A stretch of 64,000 nt of DNA. Origin: Bacillota bacterium. GTDB taxonomy: Bacteria; Bacillota; Clostridia; Oscillospirales; Oscillospiraceae. Shown piece after piece: positions 35,457 through 43,908 of the stretch (position 1 is its first letter; each line of letters starts with the position of its first letter). Location: NCBI GenBank assembly GCA_021768085.1, contig JAETOJ010000003.1:1-64000 (forward strand), written 5' to 3'. Position numbers and translations under genes: made by a program. A model generated the notes under the pieces. That model saw only the letters and a program-made list of their open reading frames with translations, made no database searches and was not told the origin of the DNA.

Positions 35457-37943
35457 TCACAGTTTTTTCATGAGCTGGGCAGTGAACTTCAGCATCAGCC
35501 GCTTGGTGCCCACCCCGTCGAAGGCGATCTCCAGCAGGGTGTCGCCCCCCACCTTCTGGGTGGAGGTCACCATACCCCGTCCAAACGCCTTGTGCTCCAG
35601 CATATCCCCCTTCTGGTACTCCGGCAGGCCCGCCCCGGGGGCGGACACCGCTGACTGGAAGGCGGGCCGGGCCGGAGCCCTCTGAGGCCGCCCCGGCGTA
35701 TAGGTGCTCCGCCGCTCCCCAGCCCCGTAGGCGCCGCCACCCTGGCGGTAGGGCTCCCGGTAGGTGGACACACGGGGCGTCTGGTCGAACTCGTCCCAGT
35801 CCCCGCCTGTGGGGGTGGGATCTAAGTAGGAGCGCCCCGACTGCTCCAGCAGCTCGGCCGGGATCTCCCCGGCGAACCGGGAGGGCCGGTTGGTGCTGGT
35901 GCGGCCAAACAGCATCCGCTGGCCGGCGCAGGTGAGGTACAGCCGCTCCTTGGCCCTTGTCAGGGCCACGTAGCACAGCCGCCGCTCCTCCTCCATCTCC
36001 TCCGCCTCCCCGATGGCCCGCAGGCCGGGGAAAATGCCCTCCTCCATACCAACCACGAACACCGTGGGGAACTCCAGCCCTTTGGCGGAGTGCATGGTCA
36101 TCATCACCACCGCGTCCTCGTTGGGGTCGTGGCTGTCCAGGTCGGTATACAGGGCGATCTCGTCCAGGAAGCCCGCCAGGGAGGGCTCCCCGCCGGCGTT
36201 CTCCAGGTAGCTGTTGATGGAGGTGAGCAGCTCCCTCACGTTCTCCAGCCGGGAGCGGCTCTCAATATCGTTTTTGGTCTGGAGCATGGCAGCGTAGCCC
36301 GTCCGGGCCACCACTTCCTCATAGAAGTTGGGCAGATCCATGGTCTGGGACAGCTCCGTCAGCTCCTCCATCATGGCGGTGAACTGGCCCAGCTTGTTGG
36401 CCGCCTTTTGCAGCTCCGGATAGTCCCCGGGATGGGCGATCACCTCCCACAGGGACAGCCCCCGATCCGCCGCGATAACCCGGGCTTTTTCCACGGTGGT
36501 GGGGCCGATACCCCGGGGCGGGTTGTTGATGATCCGGGTGAGCCGCAGATCGTCGGCGTGATTGTGGACGGCGCACAGGTAGGCCAGCATATCCTTGACC
36601 TCCGCCCGGTCGAAGAACCGGGTGCCGCCGATGACCTTGTAGGGGATGCCGCCCCGCTTGAAAGCCACCTCCAACTGGTTGGACTGGGCGTTCATCCGGT
36701 AAAGGACGGCGTGGGTGTTCCACTTGATCCCGTCCCGGAAGTCCTCCATCAGCCGGTCGGCCACGAAGCGGGCCTCGTCGTTCTCGTTCATGGCAGTGTA
36801 GAGGTGCACCTTCTCCCCCTCCGCCCCCGCCGTCCACAGCTCCTTGCCCTTGCGGCCAACGTTGTGGCGGATGACGGCGTTGGCCGCGTCCAGGATGTTC
36901 TTGGTGGAGCGGTAGTTCTGCTCCAGCCGGATGGTGCGGCAGCCCTGGTACTGCTCCTCGAAGGACAGGATATTCTCGATGGTGGCCCCACGGAAGCGGT
37001 AGATGGACTGGTCGTCGTCCCCCACCACGCAGATGTTCTCCCGACCCCCCGCCAGCAGGGAGGACAGCAGATATTGCAGATTGTTGGTGTCCTGGTACTC
37101 GTCAATGAGAACGTAGCGGAATTTTTTCTGATAATATTCCAAAACGTCGTCATGTTGCTGGAACAGCCGGACGGTGTGGAGGATGATGTCGTCAAAGTCC
37201 AGCGCCCCCGCCTCCCACAGGCGCTTTTCGTAAGCGGCGTAGAGCCTGGCGATCTTGGTCAGCCGGAAGTCGCCGGACTGCTCGGCATCCTCCAAAAAGT
37301 CCTCGGACAGCCGCAGCTTGTCCTTGGCAGCGGAGATGGTGCCCAGCACAGAGCGGGGGGGGAACTGCTTGTCGTCGAAACCCAGCTCCTTGATACAGTC
37401 CTTCATCACCCGAATGGAGTCATCGGTGTCGTAGATGGTGAAGGAGGAGGGGAAACCCAGCTTCTCAATGTCCCGGCGGAGGATGCGCACGCAGGCGGAG
37501 TGGAAGGTGGACGCCCACACGTCCCGGGCGGAGGCCCCCAACATCTTCTCCAGCCGATCCTTCAGCTCCCCGGCGGCCTTGTTGGTGAAGGTGATGGCGA
37601 TGATGCTCCAGGGGGCGGCGGGCTCCAGGGCGCACAGGCGGTCGGCCTGGAGGCGCTTTTCCTTGTCAGGGCTTGCGGCATAGGCACGGAGGAAGTCCAG
37701 GTCGTCCTGCGTCACCCATCCGGGCACGTCGTCCGAGTCGGAGCCCCGGCCGTAGCGGATCAGGTTGGCCACCCGGTGGATCAGCACGGTGGTCTTGCCC
37801 GAGCCCGCCCCCGCCAGCAGCAGCAGCGGCCCCTCGGTGGCCAGTACTGCGCGGCGCTGCTCGGGGTTAAGGTTTTGATAGTTTAAGCCGATGACCTCCC
37901 GGCGGAGGCGGCAGAATTCCAGCTCCTGATCTGGCGTCAGCAT
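35457..37943 (-). CDS. pcrA: UvrD/PcrA-type DNA helicase
   Basis: The 828-residue superfamily 1 helicase has the Q motif (LNPEQRRAV), Walker A AGAGSGKTTV near 45-54, DEYQDTN, QSIYRFRGA, LEQNYRS, HSAKGLEF and ALTRAKERLY. The C-terminal part ends in a Tudor-like fold (YQKGDMLEHKAFGRGMV), which in PcrA binds RNA polymerase. It unwinds DNA in repair and replication. An insert after Walker A (SDSDDVPGWVTQDD) is longer than in the Bacillus protein. Confidence 0.95.
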   Translation of the reverse strand: MLTPDQELEFCRLRREVIGLNYQNLNPEQRRAVLATEGPLLLLAGAGSGKTTVLIHRVANLIRYGRGSDSDDVPGWVTQDDLDFLRAYAASPDKEKRLQADRLCALEPAAPWSIIAITFTNKAAGELKDRLEKMLGASARDVWASTFHSACVRILRRDIEKLGFPSSFTIYDTDDSIRVMKDCIKELGFDDKQFPPRSVLGTISAAKDKLRLSEDFLEDAEQSGDFRLTKIARLYAAYEKRLWEAGALDFDDIILHTVRLFQQHDDVLEYYQKKFRYVLIDEYQDTNNLQYLLSSLLAGGRENICVVGDDDQSIYRFRGATIENILSFEEQYQGCRTIRLEQNYRSTKNILDAANAVIRHNVGRKGKELWTAGAEGEKVHLYTAMNENDEARFVADRLMEDFRDGIKWNTHAVLYRMNAQSNQLEVAFKRGGIPYKVIGGTRFFDRAEVKDMLAYLCAVHNHADDLRLTRIINNPPRGIGPTTVEKARVIAADRGLSLWEVIAHPGDYPELQKAANKLGQFTAMMEELTELSQTMDLPNFYEEVVARTGYAAMLQTKNDIESRSRLENVRELLTSINSYLENAGGEPSLAGFLDEIALYTDLDSHDPNEDAVVMMTMHSAKGLEFPTVFVVGMEEGIFPGLRAIGEAEEMEEERRLCYVALTRAKERLYLTCAGQRMLFGRTSTNRPSRFAGEIPAELLEQSGRSYLDPTPTGGDWDEFDQTPRVSTYREPYRQGGGAYGAGERRSTYTPGRPQRAPARPAFQSAVSAPGAGLPEYQKGDMLEHKAFGRGMVTSTQKVGGDTLLEIAFDGVGTKRLMLKFTAQLMKKL

Positions 37944-38076
37944 TCCAATCCATCCTTTATATCAAGTGGAGACATTATATCAGACCGCGGGGAAAAAGTA
38001 CAGAGATGTTCTGTTGCCAGCAGGAGGCCGGCGTGATAAAATGTGGGAGCACGACAACCGTATGGGGGGATTGGCC

Positions 38077-38547
38077 ATGGAGCAGATATCGCTGGTTATC
38101 ATGACACGGGAACTCTGTCATCAGCTGTATCAAGGTTGGGAAAACGATCCGGCCATCTATCTGGATATGGGCCTGTTCTCGCCCTACCGCTACAGCAAGG
38201 ATGCGGTAGACCGGTATTTTGACGCAAAGCAGACGCCGGATCGCGTCCTCTTTGCCATTTTAAAAGACGGCGCGCCGGTGGGAGAGCTGCACCTAAAACG
38301 GATCGACCGGCAAAAAAAGGAGTGTACCCTCAGCGTCCATATGCAGAACGACGGAGTAAAGGGCCGGGGCTATGGAACGCAGGCGGAGCGGCTGGCCCTT
38401 CGGTACGCCTTTGACGTTTTGGGCCTGGAGGCGGTCAACGCGGACACCGTGGTCAAAAACACCCGCAGCCAGCACATCCTGGAGAAGCTGGGCTTTCAGC
38501 ATATCAGGGACGAGGGGGAGTTTCGATATTACCGCTATCAGCGGTGA
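38077..38547 (+). CDS. GNAT-family acetyltransferase
   Basis: The 156-residue protein shows the RimJ/RimL-like GNAT pattern: GELHLKRIDRQKKECTLSVH, the acetyl-CoA loop NDGVKGRGYGTQAERLALRY, then NADTVVKNTRSQHILEKLGF. Substrate unknown. ATG 38077 is preceded by GGGGGG; an ATG five codons upstream is possible. It converges with rnj at a shared terminator. Confidence 0.85.
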   Translation: MEQISLVIMTRELCHQLYQGWENDPAIYLDMGLFSPYRYSKDAVDRYFDAKQTPDRVLFAILKDGAPVGELHLKRIDRQKKECTLSVHMQNDGVKGRGYGTQAERLALRYAFDVLGLEAVNADTVVKNTRSQHILEKLGFQHIRDEGEFRYYRYQR

Positions 38548-38549
38548 GC

Positions 38550-38588
38550 AGAAAGAACGCCGGGGCACCAGGCCCCGGCGTTCTTTCT
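38550..38588. terminator. Bidirectional terminator between GNAT gene and rnj
   Basis: AGAAAGAACGCCGGGGC (38550-38566) pairs perfectly over 17 bases with 38572-38588. Confidence 0.92.
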
Positions 38589-38595
38589 GATCCAA

Positions 38596-40257
38596 TCACA
38601 CCTCCATGATCACAGGCAGGATCATGGGGTTCCGTTTGGTTTTCTTGTAAAGGTAGTTGGACAGGGTGCCCTTCATCTCCGATTTGATGGTGGCCCAGTC
38701 CCGGATGCGCCGATCCTGGCAGCGATCCAGGGCGTCCACCGCCACCTGCCGCAGCTCCTCCATCAGCTCCTCCGACTCCTTGACGTACACGAAGCCCCGG
38801 GTGATGATGTCCGGCCCGGAGATCACCGAGCCGTCCTCTCCGGACATGGACACCACCACCACGATCATGCCGTCCTGGGCCAGGTGCTGCCGATCCCGGA
38901 GCACCACCGCCCCCACGTCGCCCACGCCGTAGCCGTCCACAAACACCTTCCCCGCAGGCACCGTGCCGTTGAGCTTGACGCTGTCCCGGGTGAGCTCGAT
39001 GACCCGGCCCACGTCGCTGATGACGATATTGCGGGGATCCATGCCCATCACGTCCCGGGCCAGCTTGGCGTGGGTTTTCAGGTGCCGCTGCTCCCCGTGG
39101 ACGGGGATGAAGAAGCGGGGCCGCACCAGGGCGTGCATGATCTTCAGCTCGTCCTGGCAGGCGTGGCCGGACACGTGGAGGGGCAGCTCCCGCTCGTTGA
39201 CCACCTCCGCCTCCCGGCGGTACAGCTCGTTGATCACGTTGCCCACTGAGTCCTCGTTGCCGGGGATGGCGGAGGCGGAGAGGATCACCCGGTCGCCGGG
39301 CTGAATGTCCACCTGGCGGTGGGTGTTGAAGGCCATCCGGGTGAGGGCGGACATGGTTTCGCCCTGGCTGCCGGTGCTGATGATGCACACCTTGTTCTTG
39401 GGCAGGGTCTTGATCTGGGCCAGATCCACCACCGTCCCGGCGGGTATGTTCATATAGCCCAGCTCGGTGGACACCTTCATGGCGTTCTCCATGCTCCGCC
39501 CGGTGACGGCCACCTTCCGGCCGTACTTGGCCGCCACGTCAATGATCTGCTGGATCCGGTCGATGTTGGAGGCGAAGGTGGTGACGATGATCCGCTCCTC
39601 GCAGCCCCGGAACAGGGCCTCGAAGGAGGCGCCCACCGAGCGTTCGCTCTTGGTGAAGCCGGGGCGCTCCACGTTGGTGGAGTCGCACAGCAGGGCCAGC
39701 ACCCCCTCGTTGCCCAGCTCGCCCAGCCGGGTCAGGTCGGCCATGCCGCCCTGGATGGGGGTGGGGTCGATCTTGAAGTCGCCGGTGTGGACGCACACGC
39801 CGATTGGGGTGCGGATGGCGAAGGCCACCGCGTCGGCGATGGAGTGGTTGATGTGGATGAACTCCACGGAAAATTTGCCCGCCTTGACGGTCTCCCCCGC
39901 CTCGCAGGTGATGAGCTTCACCTTGTCGGTGAGCCGGTGCTCGTCCAGCTTCAGCTTGATGAGCCCCGCGGACATCCGGGTGGCGTAGATGGGGGCGTTT
40001 ACGTCCCGCATCAGGTAGGGGATGGCGCCGATGTGATCCTCGTGGCCGTGGGTGATGAAGATGGCCCGAATCCGATCCCGGTTCTGGATCAGGTAGGTAA
40101 AGTCAGGGATCACCACGTCGATACCGTACATATCGTTGTCCGGAAAGCCCATGCCCACATCCACCACGATCAGGTCGCCGCCGTACTCGTAGACGGTGAG
40201 GTTCTTGCCGATCTCGTTGAGACCGCCCAGAGAAATGATTTTCAGTTTTTCTGCCAT
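38596..40257 (-). CDS. rnj: Ribonuclease J
   Basis: The 553-residue metallo-beta-lactamase/beta-CASP nuclease has the zinc motif THGHEDHIGAIP, HINHSIADAVAFAI, VHTGDFKID, LLCDSTN and the C-terminal HVSGHACQDEL, HGEQRHLKTHA. It cuts and trims RNA 5' to 3' and matures rRNA. ATG 40257 has AAAGGAG five bases upstream; the longer frame upstream has no site. Confidence 0.95.
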   Translation of the reverse strand: MAEKLKIISLGGLNEIGKNLTVYEYGGDLIVVDVGMGFPDNDMYGIDVVIPDFTYLIQNRDRIRAIFITHGHEDHIGAIPYLMRDVNAPIYATRMSAGLIKLKLDEHRLTDKVKLITCEAGETVKAGKFSVEFIHINHSIADAVAFAIRTPIGVCVHTGDFKIDPTPIQGGMADLTRLGELGNEGVLALLCDSTNVERPGFTKSERSVGASFEALFRGCEERIIVTTFASNIDRIQQIIDVAAKYGRKVAVTGRSMENAMKVSTELGYMNIPAGTVVDLAQIKTLPKNKVCIISTGSQGETMSALTRMAFNTHRQVDIQPGDRVILSASAIPGNEDSVGNVINELYRREAEVVNERELPLHVSGHACQDELKIMHALVRPRFFIPVHGEQRHLKTHAKLARDVMGMDPRNIVISDVGRVIELTRDSVKLNGTVPAGKVFVDGYGVGDVGAVVLRDRQHLAQDGMIVVVVSMSGEDGSVISGPDIITRGFVYVKESEELMEELRQVAVDALDRCQDRRIRDWATIKSEMKGTLSNYLYKKTKRNPMILPVIMEV

Positions 40258-40582
40258 AATAACTCCTTTATAATTTGAGTAAAATTTTTTTGCGCAAGAC
40301 ACGGAGGGCGGATCAAGCTGTCCGCCCTGCCGTCCCTATGTAGATGGCGGAGGGAGCTGGGCATGACAAAAGTCCGACGCGAGCCTGCCGCGCCCGGCCC
40401 GCGCGGGCGGCGGACAGCCCCCGGTTCGCCCCCACCCGGCCCTGTCTCGCCGGGATGGGGCGTCCGGGCCGTCCGGCCCCGCGCCCTGTGCCCATCCGCT
40501 CTGCCTATCAAACACCGCTGCCGCCAGCGGTTTACGCCTCGTCGGCACAAGCTGCGCTCATCCGCTCCGCTGTGCCTCCTCT

Positions 40583-40614
40583 CCCCACAAAGCCTGAAGG
40601 GCGGCTTTGCGGGG
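40583..40614 (-). repeat. GCCCTTCA-loop palindromic repeat, inverted copy
   Basis: Read on the minus strand: CCCCGCAAAGCC, GCCCTTCA, GGCTTTGTGGGG. It is identical to the copy at 11254-11285 in this core and also has the ACTTTGCCC flank. Confidence 0.8.
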
Positions 40615-40664
40615 GCCCCATAAGGGCAAAGTCCGCTCGACTCCGTTTCCTTGCTTCTCCCCTA

Positions 40665-40692
40665 CCCACAAAAGTAAAGGGCGCTTTTGCGG
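40665..40692 (-). repeat. GCCCTTCA-loop repeat, AAAAG-stem variant
   Basis: CCCACAAAAG and CTTTTGCGG pair around a TAAAGGGCG loop (GCCCTTTA in the other strand). Both stem arms changed together relative to the main form. Confidence 0.65.
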
Positions 40693-40838
40693 AGCCCCAT
40701 TGGCTGGAGAGGAACCGTTTCCGGCAGTATACCACACCCCGGGGGAAAAGTACAGCTTTTTTTGTCGAACGGCAGCCCAATTCGGCGGGCCGTATCGGCG
40801 GCGCCTTTGGGCAAATTATCCTCCCCGTTTCAAAAAAT

Positions 40839-40907
40839 GTAAAATGTGCTTGACACAGAATGTAAAGCGTGCTATACTCCAATCGTAAAGCGAACTTTAC
40901 ATCACTT
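40839..40907 (+). promoter_or_regulatory. Three 23-base-spaced operator repeats with promoter
   Basis: GTAAA starts at 40839, 40862 and 40885, exactly 23 bases apart, and each opens a half-palindrome (GTAAA, six bases, then TTGAC, TATAC or TTTAC). The first two repeat units contain the -35 TTGACA (40850-40855) and -10 TATACT (40873-40878), 17 bases apart. The third lies at the start of transcription. Binding of the Xre protein encoded next would block the promoter. Confidence 0.75.
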
Positions 40908-40963
40908 CCATCAAGGGGGAGTTCATCATGGCGCACACAACCTGCGCCGTCAGGAGGGATGAC

Positions 40964-41167
40964 ATGGAAAACCGCATCGCCGCCCTGCGCAAGGAGCGGC
41001 GGATTTCCCAGGCGGAGCTGGCGGAGGCGGTGGCCGTCACCCGGCAGACCATCATCTCGCTGGAGAGCGGACGGTACAACGCCTCCCTCCTGCTGGCCCA
41101 CAAGATCGCCCAGTATTTCAATACCACCATTGAGGACATTTTTCTGTTTGAGGAGGAAACGTCATGA
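40964..41167 (+). CDS. Xre-family HTH regulator
   Basis: The 67-residue protein is one HTH_3 domain (IAALRKERRISQAELAEAVA, VTRQTIISLESGRYNASL) with the C-terminal NTTIEDIFLFEEE of small YozG-like regulators. ATG 40964 has AGGAGGG seven bases upstream. It overlaps the next gene by four bases and probably controls its own operon through the GTAAA repeats. Confidence 0.93.
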   Translation: MENRIAALRKERRISQAELAEAVAVTRQTIISLESGRYNASLLLAHKIAQYFNTTIEDIFLFEEETS

Positions 41168-41415
41168 AGCGCAGCTGTAATTTTAACATAAACCCCGCCT
41201 TTGCCGTCGGCGTCATCCTGCTGTGGATCGGCATTTTCGTCCGCAGCGTGCTGGAGCTGGGCGGCCCTATGGGCGCCGCGGCCCATTTCCTGTGCGGCGC
41301 GGGGTGCGGGCTGGCCTTCATCGGCCTGCTGTACGGCTCCCCCAAGACCCGGCCTCTGTTTGACAGGTTCCACGCCTTCAAGCTGCGGCTCCTGGGGCGG
41401 GACGCCGCCAAATGA
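41164..41415 (+). CDS. Small membrane protein of the Xre operon
   Basis: The 83-residue protein has two hydrophobic helices (AFAVGVILLWIGIFVRSVLE, HFLCGAGCGLAFIGLLYG). Its ATG overlaps the Xre stop (ATGA). No family recognised; small membrane partners of Xre regulators of this type are common in Clostridia. Confidence 0.8.
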   Translation: MKRSCNFNINPAFAVGVILLWIGIFVRSVLELGGPMGAAAHFLCGAGCGLAFIGLLYGSPKTRPLFDRFHAFKLRLLGRDAAK

Positions 41416-41427
41416 GGAGGAAACGCC

Positions 41428-41889
41428 ATGCTGATGCGGATGTTTGACACGTCGGACTACGACCGCTCCCTGCGCCGCCGCCGTCTGATGGCTTTTGGCC
41501 TGCTGGCGGTGGGGATCACGGGCCTCCTGTGCTATATCTTCCTTATTCACAACAGCGAAGTGCTGTCCGACTATGCCCGGGGCTTCTATCTGGGCGCGGC
41601 CAGCGGTATGACCATCGGCGCGGTGGTTCTCCTGGTTCGGATGCAGTACCTGCTCACCCACCCGGAGGCCCGGAAAAAGACCAAGATCCAGGAGCAGGAT
41701 GAGCGGGAGAAGGCCATCATCAACCAGGCCTTCCAGTTCGCCGGGATGTTCACCTTTTTCGCCGCCGTGGCCTCCATGTTCGTGCTGGTGGCGGTGAGCA
41801 AGACGGCGGCCCTGGCGGTGTTCGGCGTCATCGTGGTGTATGCCGTCAGTTGGCCGCTGGCCAGCCTGTACCTGTCCAAAAAGCTGTGA
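41428..41889 (+). CDS. Four-helix membrane protein of the Xre operon
   Basis: The 153-residue protein has four membrane helices in two pairs, with a charged loop between (EARKKTKIQEQDEREKAIIN). This layout is that of proteins encoded with YozG-like regulators. GAGGA lies before the ATG at 41428; a second ATG two codons on is possible. Function unknown. Confidence 0.82.
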   Translation: MLMRMFDTSDYDRSLRRRRLMAFGLLAVGITGLLCYIFLIHNSEVLSDYARGFYLGAASGMTIGAVVLLVRMQYLLTHPEARKKTKIQEQDEREKAIINQAFQFAGMFTFFAAVASMFVLVAVSKTAALAVFGVIVVYAVSWPLASLYLSKKL

Positions 41890-42791
41890 GCGCCCGGTAT
41901 CTGACGCTGAACATCACCCCCGAGCTGGCGGGGCTGGAGGTGAACACCCTCCTGCGCCGCACCCTGGGGCTGTCGGGCACGGTGCTGCGCCGAGTGAAGT
42001 GGCTGGAGGACGGCATCACCCTGGACGGGGCGCGGGTAAACGTCCGCGTCCGGGCGCGGGAGGGGCAGACGCTGGCGGTTCGCTTAACCGACCCCATCCC
42101 CCCCGCCGAACCAGTTCCCACAGAGGGTCCGCTGGATATCGTCTATGAGGACGCCGACCTGGTGGTGCTGAACAAGGCCCCCGGGGTGCTGGTGCACCCC
42201 AGCCACGGCCACTTTGACGATACGCTGGGTAATTTTTTGATGTATCATTACAAACAGACCGGGGAGGCGGCCGGCTTTCACCCCGTCCACCGGCTGGACA
42301 AGGGCACCTCCGGCCTGCTGGTGGTGGCCAAGCACCCCCACGCCCAGGAGAGGCTGAAGAACCAGCTCCACACCGGGGACTTCCGGCGCGTGTATCTGGC
42401 GGTGTGCGACGGGGCGCCTCCCGCCCCTTCTGACACTGTGGACGCCCCCATCGGGCGGGCGGAGGGTTCCCTCACCCGGCGGGCGGTGCGCCCGGACGGA
42501 CAACCCGCCCGCACTCATTATCAGGTGGTGGGCCGCCTGGGCCCCCGGACGCTGGTGGAGCTGGAGCTGGACACCGGCCGCACCCACCAGATCCGGGTGC
42601 ACATGGCCCACATCGGTTGCCCCCTCACCGGGGACTTCCTGTACGGGGCGGAAAACCGGGCGCTGATCAGCCGCCCCGCCCTCCACTCCGCGGCGCTGGA
42701 GCTGACCCACCCCATCACCGGGAAGCGGCTGCGCTTTGCCGCCCCCCTGCCCGCCGACCTGGCGGCGCTGATTCCGAAGGAGAATATGTGA
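41886..42791 (+). CDS. RluA-family pseudouridine synthase
   Basis: The 301-residue enzyme has an S4-like N-terminus (LRRTLGLSGTVLRRVKWLED) and the RluA catalytic motif HPVHRLDKGTSGLLVVAK with its Asp, then ELDTGRTHQIRVHMAHIG. It converts uridine to pseudouridine in rRNA or tRNA; exact target unknown. The GTG at 41886 overlaps the stop of the previous gene (GTGA); the frame is open upstream but inside that gene. Confidence 0.88.
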   Translation: MSARYLTLNITPELAGLEVNTLLRRTLGLSGTVLRRVKWLEDGITLDGARVNVRVRAREGQTLAVRLTDPIPPAEPVPTEGPLDIVYEDADLVVLNKAPGVLVHPSHGHFDDTLGNFLMYHYKQTGEAAGFHPVHRLDKGTSGLLVVAKHPHAQERLKNQLHTGDFRRVYLAVCDGAPPAPSDTVDAPIGRAEGSLTRRAVRPDGQPARTHYQVVGRLGPRTLVELELDTGRTHQIRVHMAHIGCPLTGDFLYGAENRALISRPALHSAALELTHPITGKRLRFAAPLPADLAALIPKENM

Positions 42792-42970
42792 TGAAAAAAT
42801 TACAGCTTGTAAGCCTCACCGTGCTGGGCCTGTCGGTGATCCTGTGGACGGCGGGGCGGATGTTCTTCCCCCTGCCGGACTGGGCGGTGCGGGGAAACGG
42901 CGTTGTCATGCTGATCGCCATGGCCCTGCTGGTGTTTTCCAGCGTCCGGCTCAGGCTGAAAAATTCATGA
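42791..42970 (+). CDS. Small two-helix membrane protein
   Basis: A 59-residue protein starts at an ATG that shares its A with the rluA stop (TGATGA). It has two hydrophobic helices (LVSLTVLGLSVILWTAGRMF, GVVMLIAMALLVFSSVRL). No family recognised. Coupling to rluA supports it as real. Confidence 0.7.
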   Translation: MKKLQLVSLTVLGLSVILWTAGRMFFPLPDWAVRGNGVVMLIAMALLVFSSVRLRLKNS

Positions 42971-43050
42971 AAAAGGCCGGAGCCCTGTTGACAGCGCCTC
43001 GCCGCGCGCCTATCATAAGTTCCACCACAACGGAGAAAGGAAGAATCCCC

Positions 43051-43233
43051 ATGGCAAAAAACGACCGCTTCCAAGTCATCCAGACGGAGGGCAACGGCCT
43101 CACCGCCCCCCAGCGCGTCATACTGCTGGACACCGCCACCGGCGTACAGTACCTGTTCGCCTCGTCCGGCAACGCGGGCGGGCTGTGCCCCCTGATCGAC
43201 CGGGACGGCAAGCCCATGACCTGGGACACGTAA
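43051..43233 (+). CDS. DUF6440 family protein
   Basis: The 60-residue protein has the pattern of DUF6440: DRFQVIQ, LLDTATGVQYLFASSGNAGG and CPLIDRDGKPMTWDT. Function unknown. AAAGGA lies nine bases before ATG 43051. A strong terminator follows. Confidence 0.82.
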   Translation: MAKNDRFQVIQTEGNGLTAPQRVILLDTATGVQYLFASSGNAGGLCPLIDRDGKPMTWDT

Positions 43234-43236
43234 AGG

Positions 43237-43277
43237 GAAAAGCCTTTCCCCTTTTCTGGAAGGGGGAAGGCTTTTTC
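43237..43277 (+). terminator. Terminator after the DUF6440 gene
   Basis: GAAAAGCCTTTCCCCT pairs with AGGGGGAAGGCTTTTTC. Confidence 0.88.
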
Positions 43278-43347
43278 ATTTCCTCCTGTGACATCCCCTG
43301 CCAAACCGCGTCTTTATGGGTGAAGGGCCTTTCGAGGAGTTGATACC

Positions 43348-43908
43348 ATGGACGACAACGAGATCATCGCGCGGTTCCTCGCCCGGGACGAGGACGCCAT
43401 CCAGGCCGCCCAGCGGCAGTACGGCGCCTACTGCGCCGCCATCGCCAACGGCATTTTGAACGACCCCGGCGCGGCGGAGGAGTGCGTCAATGACACCTGG
43501 CTGAAGTGCTGGCAGTCCATCCCGCCCCAGCGCCCCCGGTCGCTGAGGGGCTACGCGGGGCGGATCGTCCGCAACCTGGCGCTCAGCGTCCGGCGGGCGG
43601 ACAACGCCCAGAAGCGGGGCGGCGGACAGGTGCAGCTGGCCCTGGACGAGCTCAGCGAGGTGGTGTCCGGCGGCGAGACCCCGGAGGGCGCGCTGGATCG
43701 GCAGGCGTTCCGGGCGGCGCTGGACGGCTTTCTGGCGGACTTGCCGGAACGCAGCCGGAGCCTGTTTCTGCGCCGCTACTGGTATCTGGACAGCGTGGAG
43801 CAGCTGGCCAGGCGGTTCCACATGAGCAAAACCCAGGTGACCACCACGCTCCACCGGCTGCGGGTGAAGCTGCGCGCCCATCTTGAACAGGAGGGATTTG
43901 AAGTATGA
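43348..43908 (+). CDS. ECF-type RNA polymerase sigma factor
   Basis: The 186-residue protein has region 2 (YCAAIANGILNDPGAAEECV, NDTWLKCWQSIPP) and region 4 (LPERSRSLFLRRYWYLDSVE, ARRFHMSKTQVTTTLHRLRV). The pair with the next gene repeats the layout at 20.7 kb, but the proteins are of a different sigma group. It overlaps the partner gene by four bases. Confidence 0.9.
   Translation: MDDNEIIARFLARDEDAIQAAQRQYGAYCAAIANGILNDPGAAEECVNDTWLKCWQSIPPQRPRSLRGYAGRIVRNLALSVRRADNAQKRGGGQVQLALDELSEVVSGGETPEGALDRQAFRAALDGFLADLPERSRSLFLRRYWYLDSVEQLARRFHMSKTQVTTTLHRLRVKLRAHLEQEGFEV

Larger units (their letters stand above)
40258..40838. other. Long GC-rich intergenic region with repeats
   Basis: No gene is supported here. 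It holds the rnj promoter region, a very GC-rich block (40370-40500), a full inverted copy of the GCCCTTCA-loop repeat (40583-40614) and a second, AAAAG-stem copy (40665-40692). The open frames through it have no ribosome site and follow the repeats. Confidence 0.65.

Noticed and set aside
40313-41101. Open frames in the rnj-Xre intergenic region
   Set aside because: No ribosome site, and the translations follow the repeats and the GC-rich block.
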